This document shows positions 1-8,580 of a stretch of 43,169 nt of DNA, one piece after another. The notes below the pieces were generated by a model. It made no database searches and was not told where the DNA came from. It saw nothing but the letters and a program-made list of their open reading frames with translations. Location: positions 1 through 43,169 of IMG/VR virus record IMGVR_UViG_3300028392_000114; one strand, given 5' to 3'. This DNA is from a virus. Numbering within the stretch: position 1 is the stretch's first letter; the number at the start of each line of letters is the position of its first letter. A program made the translations under genes and the position numbers.

Positions 1-758
1 CCATTTGGACCCGGTTGATTCTGAATTCTACTTCTAATTCTGCCGAGTATAATTTTAGCAAACGCTAACGCACCTTCTTGCATGCCTTGTGTAACTTGAT
101 TGAAATCTGGGCGTCTTTGTAGATATCTCACAGCAACAGGATAACTTCTATACGGAATAGGATACAATTTGATAGTGTTGTATCCAGCGAGCCATTCCCA
201 ACCGCCTTGTTGACCAGATATTCTATTATACATGTCTTCGTATTGTTTGTACATGACCCAATCGCCCATCTTTCCCCACACAGGTTGTTGGGGATTTATT
301 CCACCCGCTATTGAGCCATAAGCTCCTGCTCCCATGTATTCTAAAGGAATAACACCACCAAGATCAGATGCACTAAATGCATAATTTGCTGTTTCTTTGT
401 ATGATACATGTCTAACAAATCCCACATCGGGAGGAAGATTATAAACGCTTTGGCCAGGTGTTGTGTAAAATGTGTAATATTGAAAATATTCCATTGGTGC
501 ATAATCTTCGAATATCTGCAGTGCAAAGTCTATTGCATTTTCTAATTGTTGATTATCTAGCTCAAGAGGCAACACAGGAGCCCCTAACATAGTGAGAACA
601 TAATCTTTTATTTGTTCTCTAACTTTTATTCTTTGTCTTCTAGGGCCTATTTTTGACAGAGGATCTGTAGGTCCGAGACTGTTATTGCAGCTTTGGCCGC
701 AAAGTTGATTGTAATCCTCTTTAGTTGGCCGAGGAATAAAAAGTGTGTTGTTGCTCAT
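1..758 (-). CDS. Virion structural protein (neck/adaptor-like), 3' end outside window
   Basis: An open frame runs on the minus strand from ATG at 758 to the window edge, about 252 codons with no stop, so the C-terminus is missing. The N-terminal part reads MSNNTLFIPRPTKEDY, followed by a segment around residues 45-85 (VREQIKDYVLTMLGAPVLP, then LELDNQQLENAIDFALQIF) that resembles a small structural-protein family common in marine T4-like phages, where a conserved 'lgaP.i.vEL...ql..aId.al..f..y' block is followed by Tyr-rich strands. I infer a head-tail connector or neck role from that resemblance only. There is no Shine-Dalgarno; a TATATAAT octamer lies 3 nt before the ATG. The gene is divergent from the one at 838. 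Confidence 0.6.
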   Translation of the reverse strand, partial: MSNNTLFIPRPTKEDYNQLCGQSCNNSLGPTDPLSKIGPRRQRIKVREQIKDYVLTMLGAPVLPLELDNQQLENAIDFALQIFEDYAPMEYFQYYTFYTTPGQSVYNLPPDVGFVRHVSYKETANYAFSASDLGGVIPLEYMGAGAYGSIAGGINPQQPVWGKMGDWVMYKQYEDMYNRISGQQGGWEWLAGYNTIKLYPIPYRSYPVAVRYLQRRPDFNQVTQGMQEGALAFAKIILGRIRSRIQNQPGPN

Positions 759-761
759 AGT

Positions 762-769
762 ATTATATA
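762..769 (-). promoter_or_regulatory. Late-promoter-like octamer TATATAAT, 3 nt before the start codon at 758
   Basis: Read on the minus strand the sequence is TATATAAT-ACT-ATG. The octamer resembles the T4 late promoter box (TATAAATA). No purine-rich ribosome site fits between it and the start codon, so a transcript from this box would have almost no leader. Confidence 0.4.
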
Positions 770-837
770 TTCAATCCGTAAGAGAAAACATAATATTGAT
801 GATATATATTTCAACCCGCTAATGTTGAGGAAATACT

Positions 838-3297
838 ATGCCGCTAATGTCTTTTAATATGTTTTTAGAAATGTCCAGACGAGGAGAAGGCGAAATGGAA
901 GGAGAGGCTTCCCGAATACCTTTAAATTTCGACAAAGATGATTTAGAGTTTCTAGAGCAATTTCCTTCCAACTATTGGGAGAGTGCTATGTCTCTAAGAT
1001 ATCACAAATTGCATGATGCGTTGATAAAACTTCATGAAATTAGAATGGATATGATCAAAAAAGAATTCCCACACGCATTAGATCCAAAATCGCCAGGCCA
1101 TGATGATGCCTTTGAAGAAGTTAAAAAAAGAACAGAAAACTTAAAAAAATTAGGTTTAGATGAAGAAGAAGAATTTAATTTCAAAGCAATGGCAAGAGTA
1201 GAAAAAAAAGGTCTAAGACGCTATCGAAGTAAGAAGGACTACAAAGTAAAAGCAAAGCCTTATCTTAATAGACTTTATCACAGACTAGAAAGAACTCGTG
1301 GAGAACCACACCTACCAGAATCCGAATCTGAAAACACAGGTATAGGTCAATATGGATATGATTTATCTTATCCAAAAACAATAACTCATGATGAGGAAAA
1401 CAAACCGTTAGCAAAACCAAAGAAAATTTCTAGAGGAACGAATTGGGTAGGGGATGAGCAATGGGAGAGAGATTTGAAAAATTATTTTCAACATGCTTCT
1501 CATGGTCATTTTGGCACGCACAATAAAGTAAGAGATCAACTTTTAGGAGAAAAAGATCATGGAATTATGTGGATGTCCGTGGGTTTAGATGATCCAACAT
1601 ATGATTGGACTCTAGAAAGCATAGAAGAAAATATATTAGAAATGAAAATAACCGAGTATCTTAAAGCCAAAGCCAAAGATTCCGGAGAAGACTCTCCTGA
1701 AGAAAGAAACCCCGTAACAGGAGTAAAAAAAAGAAAAATCAGAATCGATTCTGTTCCTGCTAGCGTAAGAGATAAATTTGAAGAAGAAGCACAGGCCTCA
1801 GCAATAAAAATTGTAAACGAAAAAGTAGAAAGAGGAGAATTATTTGCTCCGAAGGTTCCAGGCCCTGTATTACTCGATGATGGGACAATAAAAGAAGAAG
1901 GCCTTTCTAAAGAAGAAAGAGTGTTTCGAATAATAGAAAAAAAAGATAAGGATGGCGAAATTGGCAATAAAATAATAAAGCCTAATATTTATTTGCCACA
2001 TGAAAAAAAGATTATAAATGGAGAAGAAAAGTGGACTCCTCTTGTGAAACCATCCACTTATTTGAAAAAAATAAATAGTGACCACTCACAACATGAAGGG
2101 CTTTCAAAATCTTTAAGAAAGAAGTGGCACGACGAAACAAGACCTTCGGAATTACCTATTTGGACAAAACATGAGATAGTAGATTCTAAAACAGGAGAGC
2201 CAAAGCTTAGTTCTTTAGAATTTGGTCCTACTATGGGAACAAAAACATTCGGCCCCACGCTTAATAAAAATACAATGGCACAGACCAGAACTGGGTCTTT
2301 AGAAAGGGACAAAGAAGTAGAAGAGGAGTATTTACAGACAAATAAGTTTGTTTTTCAAACAGGAAAAAAGAATGCCATGTATGCCAGAGAAGTTGAGACT
2401 CCAACAGATGACATGGTGACATTTGATGGAGTTAAAGAGTTTTTAGAAGGTATTAGAAATGCTATTGAAGGGAATATGTCTGGTGGTGCCTCTGATGCTG
2501 TGCGAGATCTTGCAAGAGGACAAATGCAGGACATACACCAAATAATATACATGATGGCAAAGAGGACTAAGGGTGCGGACCAATTAGAAACAGCCAAAGG
2601 AAGAAGATTGTTTGCTGCAACCAAAACCTCTAGCATTCTTCAGCGCATATCAAGATATGGATTAGGTGGAGAAGATCTAGGAACAAGGCGTAGACCAAAC
2701 ACACGAACTGGAAGCCTAACAGACACAGAAGGAGGAAATATTGATGTTTCGAGCACAGGAGAAAGACCAGAAGCGGGTATAAGATACAGACATGTAGCTC
2801 CTAGTCTCTGGGATAAACATGAAATGCTGGCCGCTGCTGCTGCCGAACTTAAAAACATAAGAAAAAGCGTTGAAATGGGCGATCCTTTAGATGCATATAG
2901 CGAAGAAAAACAAAAAGGAGAAAGAAAATTCTACGGTGATATTAAAGAGAAATTGAAAAATGCGGGCAAAACTGATGAGCAAATAAACGCCCAGATTCTT
3001 TCTTGGATACAAGATAATGTGCCAAAAACAATTATAACAGCTCAAGTTGAAAAAATGTCTTCTGCACCTAGGATCGGCGGTGCTGTACCTGCACCTCAAT
3101 TGTCTGTCCCAAAACCACCGGATGTGTCTAGACCTCCTGCTCTTAAGGCTCCAATTATAGGAGGTGGGTTAGCAGCATATCGACAAAGACAACAAGAAGC
3201 TCCTGATGAGGAGGCTCCAAAACTAGATTGGAACGTTTTATCATTCAAATCAATTTTTGAAAAAGTCGAATATTTAAAAAATAAACTTCGTGGTTAG
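838..3297 (+). CDS. Large charged phage protein, function unknown (candidate head-internal protein)
   Basis: This 819-residue protein is rich in Lys, Glu, Asp and Arg, with no signal peptide or membrane span. The chosen ATG has a ribosome site (TTGAGGAA) at good distance; the fourth codon is also ATG. The N-terminus (MSFNMFLEMSRRGEGE) resembles a short 'F-x-x-F-L' leader that recurs in other genes of this window and recalls T4 capsid-targeting peptides. Inside, the tetrapeptide RTGS recurs (TRTGSLERD near residue 485, TRTGSLTDT near 625), and a Pro/Ala-rich stretch (residues about 740-780) precedes the C-terminus. I recognise no enzyme motif. It ends convergently with the gene at 3294, overlapping by 4 bp. 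Alternatives are a virion structural protein or an internal protein ejected with DNA. Confidence 0.75.
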   Translation: MPLMSFNMFLEMSRRGEGEMEGEASRIPLNFDKDDLEFLEQFPSNYWESAMSLRYHKLHDALIKLHEIRMDMIKKEFPHALDPKSPGHDDAFEEVKKRTENLKKLGLDEEEEFNFKAMARVEKKGLRRYRSKKDYKVKAKPYLNRLYHRLERTRGEPHLPESESENTGIGQYGYDLSYPKTITHDEENKPLAKPKKISRGTNWVGDEQWERDLKNYFQHASHGHFGTHNKVRDQLLGEKDHGIMWMSVGLDDPTYDWTLESIEENILEMKITEYLKAKAKDSGEDSPEERNPVTGVKKRKIRIDSVPASVRDKFEEEAQASAIKIVNEKVERGELFAPKVPGPVLLDDGTIKEEGLSKEERVFRIIEKKDKDGEIGNKIIKPNIYLPHEKKIINGEEKWTPLVKPSTYLKKINSDHSQHEGLSKSLRKKWHDETRPSELPIWTKHEIVDSKTGEPKLSSLEFGPTMGTKTFGPTLNKNTMAQTRTGSLERDKEVEEEYLQTNKFVFQTGKKNAMYAREVETPTDDMVTFDGVKEFLEGIRNAIEGNMSGGASDAVRDLARGQMQDIHQIIYMMAKRTKGADQLETAKGRRLFAATKTSSILQRISRYGLGGEDLGTRRRPNTRTGSLTDTEGGNIDVSSTGERPEAGIRYRHVAPSLWDKHEMLAAAAAELKNIRKSVEMGDPLDAYSEEKQKGERKFYGDIKEKLKNAGKTDEQINAQILSWIQDNVPKTIITAQVEKMSSAPRIGGAVPAPQLSVPKPPDVSRPPALKAPIIGGGLAAYRQRQQEAPDEEAPKLDWNVLSFKSIFEKVEYLKNKLRG

Positions 3298-3704
3298 TTT
3301 TTTTGAATCATTATTTTTTGAAAATCTTGAGCTTGTTTGGCTAATTTAGCCATGCTTTCAGGATCTACAAATGGAGATTTACTTGGATCTACGGGAACTA
3401 TATTCGCTTGTTGTTGAGGTGGAGCTTTCTTTATTTCTTTTACTAGCTCTTCGTACTGAGGATCGTCTTCTAATATTACTTGTTCTTGAAACACTCCAAC
3501 AACGTGGATCCAGTTATAAAAGCTTTGACACCCCGTCATTGGGTGTTTAGCAAATATCCCATCTTCATCTATACTTTCTACGATTCCTAAAAAGAAATCT
3601 GGAAATTGAATGTCTGTAAAATTAGGTTTACAAACAGAGCTTGTAAGAATTGTACAAACCTTTCCAACAAAATCTTGCATTTTTTTTAGTGTTGTTATTT
3701 TCAT
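3294..3704 (-). CDS. Hypothetical protein downstream of the primase
   Basis: A longer frame exists upstream, but the start MKITTLKKMQDFVGKV at 3704 is preferred. It has GGAG five bases upstream and sits 2 nt after the primase stop, so the two are probably co-translated. The product is 136 residues. Its first half, with segments such as FFLGIVESIDEDGIFAKHP, looks like a small beta-rich fold. The tail is Pro/Gln-rich with a short helix (ESMAKLAKQAQDFQKIM). I recognise no family. The position behind the primase suggests an early or replication-linked gene, but that is inference. Confidence 0.7.
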   Translation of the reverse strand: MKITTLKKMQDFVGKVCTILTSSVCKPNFTDIQFPDFFLGIVESIDEDGIFAKHPMTGCQSFYNWIHVVGVFQEQVILEDDPQYEELVKEIKKAPPQQQANIVPVDPSKSPFVDPESMAKLAKQAQDFQKIMIQKN

Positions 3705-3705
3705 A

Positions 3706-4767
3706 TTATCTCCATATGTCGCTAAATCCAAAGAAATCACATACCGTTCCACTAGGTCCGGAGTAATCTATTGTTTTTTGATTTTTTATAATGTAATGAT
3801 ATAAGAGTTCCGCACTGTTTTTAACTAAAAACTGATTCCAATCATTGTATCCTTTTGGAGGAATTACAAACATAATTTTATCTTTTCCATCACTTTTTGC
3901 TGTTTCTAACGATGTGATAATGGAACTCATCTTTGAAGTGCCGTCTTTTCCTGCTTTGTCTCTATCTAAGCATAAAACAATCTTGTAATTAGATAATAAA
4001 ATTGCTTGTTTTTTGCCCATGTTTTTCCCACCGCAGGCCGCAGCATTTAGTTCTGCTAATTGTAAACTTTTTGCGTTGAATTCTCCTTCGCAAATATACA
4101 CAGTCTGACCAGATTCTGGCCATTTGCCCGCCATATAAACTACATCCTCTTTGCCCACTCCAACTTCTTTAGGTGGTCCTAGATACTTACACTTAGAATT
4201 TCCTAGTGCTCTTGTGTTCCAATAAATCAACTTGCCATGTTCATCGTAATACGGTATGAGTATTCGATTTTTATATCTATCTCCTGTGCAAATGTACAAC
4301 CCATCGATAGGTATTTTCCGGCCAACTAGATAATCAACAGCTTTTTTCTTCCACCAATTGTTGTTACCCAGTTCTGAAATTAAATAGCATTCGGGCGGCA
4401 GTCTAAACGTTGGTTTGATTTCTTCTTTGTTTGTTTCATCGTGGTGCGACAACAATTCTTCTAGTTTTTTTTCTAATTCTCTTATGGGCGTTCTGCCCTT
4501 TAAAATATCTATTGCACTTTCACGGTCACAACTATTGACAATTTGTACAAGCTTTACCAAACTTCCTTTTTTGTCTGTTTTAAAACAATGAAAAACGCCG
4601 TATTTATGTTTCTTCCGGCCTCCAGCAGGATTACACCACAAATGATGACCAGTATCATCTGGTTCAAATATTGTGTTTATTTTTATCTCTTTGCCTTTTA
4701 CTTGTACATTATCCTTGCCAAATTTTGATATAGCCCATTTTTCAAATTTTTTAGAATCAATGGCCAT
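3706..4767 (-). CDS. DnaG-type DNA primase (Toprim domain)
   Basis: A 353-residue protein. An N-terminal zinc-finger-like segment (residues about 41-62, with H41, H42, C45, H60 and C61) resembles the CHC2 zinc-binding region of DnaG primases. A Toprim core follows, with catalytic Glu in CEGEF (E227) and the Asp pair in LCLDRDKAG (D268, D270). The segment NRILIPYYDEHGKLIYWNTR (167-186) is the typical DnaG catalytic-core strand pair. The length matches phage primases that lack a fused helicase, as in T4, where gp61 primase and gp41 helicase are separate. It would make RNA primers for lagging-strand synthesis. The ATG at 4767 has only a weak ribosome site. It is divergent from the nuclease at 4841. 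Confidence 0.88.
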   Translation of the reverse strand: MAIDSKKFEKWAISKFGKDNVQVKGKEIKINTIFEPDDTGHHLWCNPAGGRKKHKYGVFHCFKTDKKGSLVKLVQIVNSCDRESAIDILKGRTPIRELEKKLEELLSHHDETNKEEIKPTFRLPPECYLISELGNNNWWKKKAVDYLVGRKIPIDGLYICTGDRYKNRILIPYYDEHGKLIYWNTRALGNSKCKYLGPPKEVGVGKEDVVYMAGKWPESGQTVYICEGEFNAKSLQLAELNAAACGGKNMGKKQAILLSNYKIVLCLDRDKAGKDGTSKMSSIITSLETAKSDGKDKIMFVIPPKGYNDWNQFLVKNSAELLYHYIIKNQKTIDYSGPSGTVCDFFGFSDIWR

Positions 4768-4840
4768 CTTGATTTTCTATTGTGCGGGGGAAAGATCTGC
4801 TATATAATAAAGTATATCTTATCAAAAGGCAATACAGATT

Positions 4841-5629
4841 ATGTCAGAAGAAACGTTGATATGTGAGCACATTTCGGTATCTAGACAACAAACTTGGAGT
4901 GATTGTCAGGCGAAATACAGGTATAAATACCACTTAAAGCTTGTTTCGGACGAGCCAGTGCAACCTTATTTTATTTATGGAAAATTAGTTCATAAAATTG
5001 CCGAAGTCTATGTTCAAGAACAAGGCAAAAAAGATATAAACGAAATAACTAAAGAATGTTTATCTGGTAAAATTGAAGTTGAAGAAGGAAAAGGGCCTGC
5101 TATTATAGAAAATGAATATAAGAAAAAGCTTGCAGAGCATGTGAAAAATATAAAAACGCTCACAGACAAAATTGGTTATGATGGGAAAGTCGAGCATTTC
5201 TTTCATTTTGATTTAGATCCGCCCAATAATCATTTTTTAACAGGCGTTATTGATAGATTGATTGTTCGGGGAGATAAATTTTTCATTTTAGATTACAAGA
5301 CTACGAAAAAGGGAAGATGGAGAAAGAACGCCAATACAATTAGGAAAGATCTACAGTTAAGGTGCTACGCTAGAGTAGCTCAACTAGAATTTGGTGCAAA
5401 GCCTGAAAATATACGTGCAGCTTTGTATTATCTGGATGGCGGAGATCTTGTTGCCACAAAGTTTACAGAAGAGTCTTTGGTTTCGGCACAAAAAGAGCTT
5501 CACGACACTTTCAAGCATATAACATCAACAAACCCAAATGATGTTTATGGTAGAGTTGGAGATCAATGTAGAAGATGCGAATATAAAAAGATGTGTTCTT
5601 TTTATTCATTAACTGGAGAGAAATCTTGA
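4841..5629 (+). CDS. PD-(D/E)XK nuclease of the RecB/Cas4 type with probable Fe-S cluster
   Basis: A 262-residue protein. The nuclease core shows GKLVH (H51), GVIDRL (D138), LDYKTTK (D151, K153) and the Q-x3-Y motif in LQLRCYA (Q172, Y176), which is the standard RecB-family layout. One Cys near the N-terminus (C22) and three at the C-terminus (C243, C246, C252) match the split four-Cys 4Fe-4S arrangement of AddB and Cas4 proteins. It probably acts as a single-strand exonuclease in phage recombination or replication. The ribosome site AAAAGG precedes the ATG. Its TGA stop overlaps the TTG start of the methylase downstream (TTGA), so the two are translationally coupled. No cas1 or cas2 is present. 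Confidence 0.88.
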   Translation: MSEETLICEHISVSRQQTWSDCQAKYRYKYHLKLVSDEPVQPYFIYGKLVHKIAEVYVQEQGKKDINEITKECLSGKIEVEEGKGPAIIENEYKKKLAEHVKNIKTLTDKIGYDGKVEHFFHFDLDPPNNHFLTGVIDRLIVRGDKFFILDYKTTKKGRWRKNANTIRKDLQLRCYARVAQLEFGAKPENIRAALYYLDGGDLVATKFTEESLVSAQKELHDTFKHITSTNPNDVYGRVGDQCRRCEYKKMCSFYSLTGEKS

Positions 5630-6465
5630 TATTTCGTTATCCGGGTGGAAAAAGTAGAAAATCTGTTAAAGAGAAAATATTTCAATCTTTTCCAGAAAAA
5701 TATCTAGAGCTTAGAGACATCATGACAGGTGGAGGTGGAATTTTATTTTCTGCTCCTCTTAATTTGAAAAGATGGGCCAACGATATAGACTCTAATTTGA
5801 TATCTGTATATCTTGCTTTGAAAAATAGATCAGCAGATTTCATAAAAGAATGTAAAAATATACTACCTGCTTCTAAAAAAGACAGTTTAATTGCTGCAAA
5901 AAATGGCAAAGCAATTTATAGTGCTCAATTAAAAAAAATATTTGATGCTTTTTCTGAAGATGAAAGCATGGATCAAGCATTAAGATATTTGTTCATTAAC
6001 AGAACAGTCTGGGGTGGCAGAGTCAGATATAGCATGAAATCAAGGATGTATTTTTCTAATCCTAGTGGCTGGAATATAGTTAAGACCAACAAATTAGAAA
6101 AAGCTGCACAAGTTTTACAAGATGTGAAGATAACATCAGGTAGTTATGAAACACCTTTGTTTGAGGACGGCACAGATGTTTTGGTCTATATAGATCCACC
6201 ATATTTCTGTAATACTCAGCAGCCTGAGTCTTCTAGGCTGTATGATAAAAACTTCGAAGTTGCAGATCACGAAAAGCTTGCCTCAGATATAAAGCAATGT
6301 AAGCATAAGTTTGTTTTATCTTACGATGATAATTCCTTTATTCGCAATCTGTACAAAGATTATAATTTATCAAGCGAGCAATGGACGTACTCAGGCACAT
6401 CCAGTGCGGATGGTGCCAGTAAAACAAAGCAAAAAGGCAAAGAGTTGATAATTAAGAATTTTTGA
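5626..6465 (+). CDS. Dam-type N6-adenine DNA methyltransferase (D12 class)
   Basis: The likely start is TTG at 5626, overlapping the nuclease stop, with GGAGAG upstream; the protein then begins M-I-F-R-Y-P-G-G-K, exactly where D12-class methylases begin. It is 279 residues. Motifs are FRYPGGKSR (AdoMet binding, motif X), DIMTGGGGILFS (replacing the usual FxGGGs), and DPPY at residues 190-193 (catalytic motif IV). The length is typical of T4 Dam-like enzymes, which methylate GATC, though the target here cannot be read from sequence. It may protect phage DNA from host or phage nucleases. It abuts the protease gene at 6466 end to end with no gap. Confidence 0.92.
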   Translation: MIFRYPGGKSRKSVKEKIFQSFPEKYLELRDIMTGGGGILFSAPLNLKRWANDIDSNLISVYLALKNRSADFIKECKNILPASKKDSLIAAKNGKAIYSAQLKKIFDAFSEDESMDQALRYLFINRTVWGGRVRYSMKSRMYFSNPSGWNIVKTNKLEKAAQVLQDVKITSGSYETPLFEDGTDVLVYIDPPYFCNTQQPESSRLYDKNFEVADHEKLASDIKQCKHKFVLSYDDNSFIRNLYKDYNLSSEQWTYSGTSSADGASKTKQKGKELIIKNF

Positions 6466-7338
6466 TTAAGGGATTAAAATATAATCTGGTGAGATATATG
6501 ATTTTTTTTGTTGGTGATCTTTTATAGGAATTGTTTGAGCGAATTTTACTTTAAGAGGTCGGTTTAGTAAAAACTCATAACCAGACTGTTTTCCCCAAAA
6601 ACTATGAATATCAGCTAGCGGCGTGAAATAACCAATTCCACTTCCATCGATATACTGCGTGCCCCAACACGTACCGATATAGTATCCAGAATCATCCATC
6701 AAACCACCACCAGATCTACCAGGTCTAGGACTGTTCATTTTAGTGATAACATTATCATTGACTTGATCGATTTTCACAGAATAGTGTGCTACTTCTCTTC
6801 CTCCATCGCACCCACACGAATGGACAATAGAATTTTTTTTGTAAACATAATTTGATGAGGCTATTGGATAATATTCGGGAACCCAATCAGGTTTGAATGT
6901 TATTAGTGCTGTATCTTGGTCGGCTGTATGGCTGTAAAAAATTACATCTGCTGGATATGATTTTGTTTCTTTTAATTTTTCTTTATTATGATAATACGCT
7001 ATTACCTTACATTTCATTTTTTTGGCAGCACCTTCTTTTGCTGACATTGTCCCATTATCCCATAAGTGTCCACAAGTGGCAACATACGCAATATTTTTTT
7101 CTACATCATAATAAACTATGGTACCCGAACCACTTGCGTTTAAAAATCCTATTTTCACTGATGCAGCTAAGAATTTTCTGTATTCTATGCCTCTTTCTTC
7201 TGTTGGAGAATAGCCTCTTAAGCTCGAAGGCAAATTCTCCATAATTGGCATCTTATCGAGAGGATCAATCTCGACAGGTGCTGAGCAACACACAGAGCTA
7301 GAGAAAACAAACAAAATCAACATAAAAAATCTATTCAC
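6466..7338 (-). CDS. Secreted trypsin-like serine protease
   Basis: The start is GTG at 7338 with a very strong AGGAGG five bases upstream. The 290-residue product opens with a hydrophobic signal peptide (residues 2-19) with Cys17-Cys18 at its end, so it could be a secreted protein or, less clearly, a lipoprotein. The catalytic triad of the S1/chymotrypsin fold is visible: H91 in VATCGHLWD, D142 in ADQDTALI and S209 in PGRSGGGL. This is an unusual cargo for a phage. It may be made late and exported, or act on host surface proteins. It is one of five peptidases in this window. It is divergent from the gene at 7390. Confidence 0.85.
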   Translation of the reverse strand: MNRFFMLILFVFSSSVCCSAPVEIDPLDKMPIMENLPSSLRGYSPTEERGIEYRKFLAASVKIGFLNASGSGTIVYYDVEKNIAYVATCGHLWDNGTMSAKEGAAKKMKCKVIAYYHNKEKLKETKSYPADVIFYSHTADQDTALITFKPDWVPEYYPIASSNYVYKKNSIVHSCGCDGGREVAHYSVKIDQVNDNVITKMNSPRPGRSGGGLMDDSGYYIGTCWGTQYIDGSGIGYFTPLADIHSFWGKQSGYEFLLNRPLKVKFAQTIPIKDHQQKKSYISPDYILIP

Positions 7339-7377
7339 AATCCTCCTAGTTATATTGACTTGGAAACACTTTAGTAT

Positions 7378-7385
7378 TATATATT
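7378..7385 (+). promoter_or_regulatory. Late-promoter-like octamer TATATATT, 4 nt before the start codon at 7390
   Basis: The order is TATATATT, four bases, then ATG. No Shine-Dalgarno fits in between, so a transcript from here would be nearly leaderless, like those proposed at 762, 35505, 35522 and 38979. Confidence 0.35.
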
Positions 7386-7389
7386 ATTT

Positions 7390-7800
7390 ATGTTTACAAC
7401 ATTAACAATTTCTCATTATATTTTCCTCAATAGGGAGGAAAGATATAGCCTTTTTGAAGGCAATCCAATAGAAACCATTGGTTTTAATGTGCCTGTTTGG
7501 ATTGATAAAATAAACACAAGCGAACCAGCAATTGAAGTTTTTTGTAAATATTATCTTACCAACATAAAAGAATCTATTCCTATAACCCCTAATCCTGATG
7601 GCTATACTTTAAATTTACCTCAAATTTTTATAAATTCAAAAACACCTAGTTCGATAAGATTGCTAGATGTTAAAGATGGGGGTTGTGAGGAAATGACCTT
7701 TAAACAATATTCTAAAACAACAAAAGATAAAAATAATTTTAATATTGTTCACTTCATAGAGATAAAACCTATAGAGGTTTTGTTGCAAACAATCAGCTAG
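7390..7800 (+). CDS. Hypothetical protein
   Basis: A 136-residue protein without signal peptide or membrane span, opening MFTTLTISHYIFLNREER. The sequence is compact and beta-like, with no motif I recognise. The ATG lacks a ribosome site and sits just behind a TATATATT box. It is a single-gene unit placed between a divergent protease gene and a convergent virion gene, with which it overlaps by 8 bp at the stops. Confidence 0.65.
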   Translation: MFTTLTISHYIFLNREERYSLFEGNPIETIGFNVPVWIDKINTSEPAIEVFCKYYLTNIKESIPITPNPDGYTLNLPQIFINSKTPSSIRLLDVKDGGCEEMTFKQYSKTTKDKNNFNIVHFIEIKPIEVLLQTIS

Positions 7801-8302
7801 AAACGTCCTGCAGAGAAAGAGACATTCTCATGTTCACAGAATCTCCACTCTGTAAAGACACAGCAGAAGATAAAGAGGCAGAAGAAATAAGCGTTCCACT
7901 GTTAGAATTTAAATTGGTTAAAAATAAAGTATTCACAGAAGTCCAGTTTCCACTAGATGTAAATGTTATAATCTGACTAGCAGCCCTATAGACGCCGCCA
8001 ATTTGTTCTATTGTAAATCCACTGCTAGAAGAAACAGATCTTCTAGAATATCCACTGCCAATAGCTTCGTTTGTTACAGACGTCATTGTGTCCGCTATAT
8101 TGATAGACGATCTATTGTCTAGTCCAAAATAATATTGAGCTGGTGGATGAGTAGCATCTGTTGCAAAACAACACTTCAGTAAAAACTCTTCTCCCAATGT
8201 GTGAAGATAATTATAAATGTTTTTTTGTTCCCATATTACCTTCGAACCTCTAACGTGTTGAATGTCTATAATTTTCATTAATCCGTGCCAATTTTTTTTC
8301 AT
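7793..8302 (-). CDS. Small virion structural protein (predicted)
   Basis: The ATG at 8302 is chosen because AAGGA lies just upstream; a GTG at 8317 would add five residues. The 169-residue product has an N-terminal segment (IYNYLHTLGEEFLLKCCF) followed by QYYFGLDNR, then repeated Ser/Thr-rich beta strands ending in GDSVNMRMSLSL. This layout, with 'YYlGLDnR' and a 'sGdsv.mrm.lsL' end, resembles small structural proteins seen beside tail genes in many phages. The assignment rests on memory of that pattern, not on a search. It is the last gene of a minus-strand run with the terminase (11325 to 7793). Confidence 0.6.
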   Translation of the reverse strand: MKKNWHGLMKIIDIQHVRGSKVIWEQKNIYNYLHTLGEEFLLKCCFATDATHPPAQYYFGLDNRSSINIADTMTSVTNEAIGSGYSRRSVSSSSGFTIEQIGGVYRAASQIITFTSSGNWTSVNTLFLTNLNSNSGTLISSASLSSAVSLQSGDSVNMRMSLSLQDVSS

Positions 8303-8313
8303 ATGATTCCTTT

Positions 8314-8580
8314 TCACTCATCGTCTTTATTGTTTTGTTTACTTTTTTCTTCTTCTATCATTACGTCAATTATATTGATTGCTTCTGGAGCATATTTCTC
8401 TTTTTTGTTTTGTCTTTTATTTTTTAAAACTTCTCTTTTATTTCTTTTATTTTCTACTTCGTTTATTTTCGATATAGCTGTGCGTATGTTTTGTTTTACA
8501 TCTATTAAAGAAAAATCTGATGATATATTGGAAAGAGCTTTTTCTAAATAGAATTTAGCCTGAAATGTGTTATTTTTCAT
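8314..8580 (-). CDS. Small charged hypothetical protein
   Basis: The start at 8580 (MKNNTFQAKFYLEKAL) overlaps the upstream stop as ATGA; an in-frame ATG at 8595 is the alternative. The product is 88 residues, strongly basic and helical in the middle (NKRNKREVLKNKRQNKKEK) and acidic at the C-terminus. It has no recognised domain. Its place in the terminase operon fits a small packaging or virion accessory protein, but the sequence gives no direct evidence for that. Confidence 0.65.
   Translation of the reverse strand: MKNNTFQAKFYLEKALSNISSDFSLIDVKQNIRTAISKINEVENKRNKREVLKNKRQNKKEKYAPEAINIIDVMIEEEKSKQNNKDDE

Noticed and set aside
1557-3099. Several minus-strand frames of 70-136 codons opposite the 819-residue gene
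   Set aside because: They have no ribosome sites, show no domains, and the plus-strand gene has a good start and coding character throughout.
4841-5629. Cas4 of a CRISPR adaptation module
   Set aside because: The motifs fit the RecB/Cas4 superfamily, but there are no cas1, cas2 or repeat arrays, and such nucleases are common beside phage replication genes.
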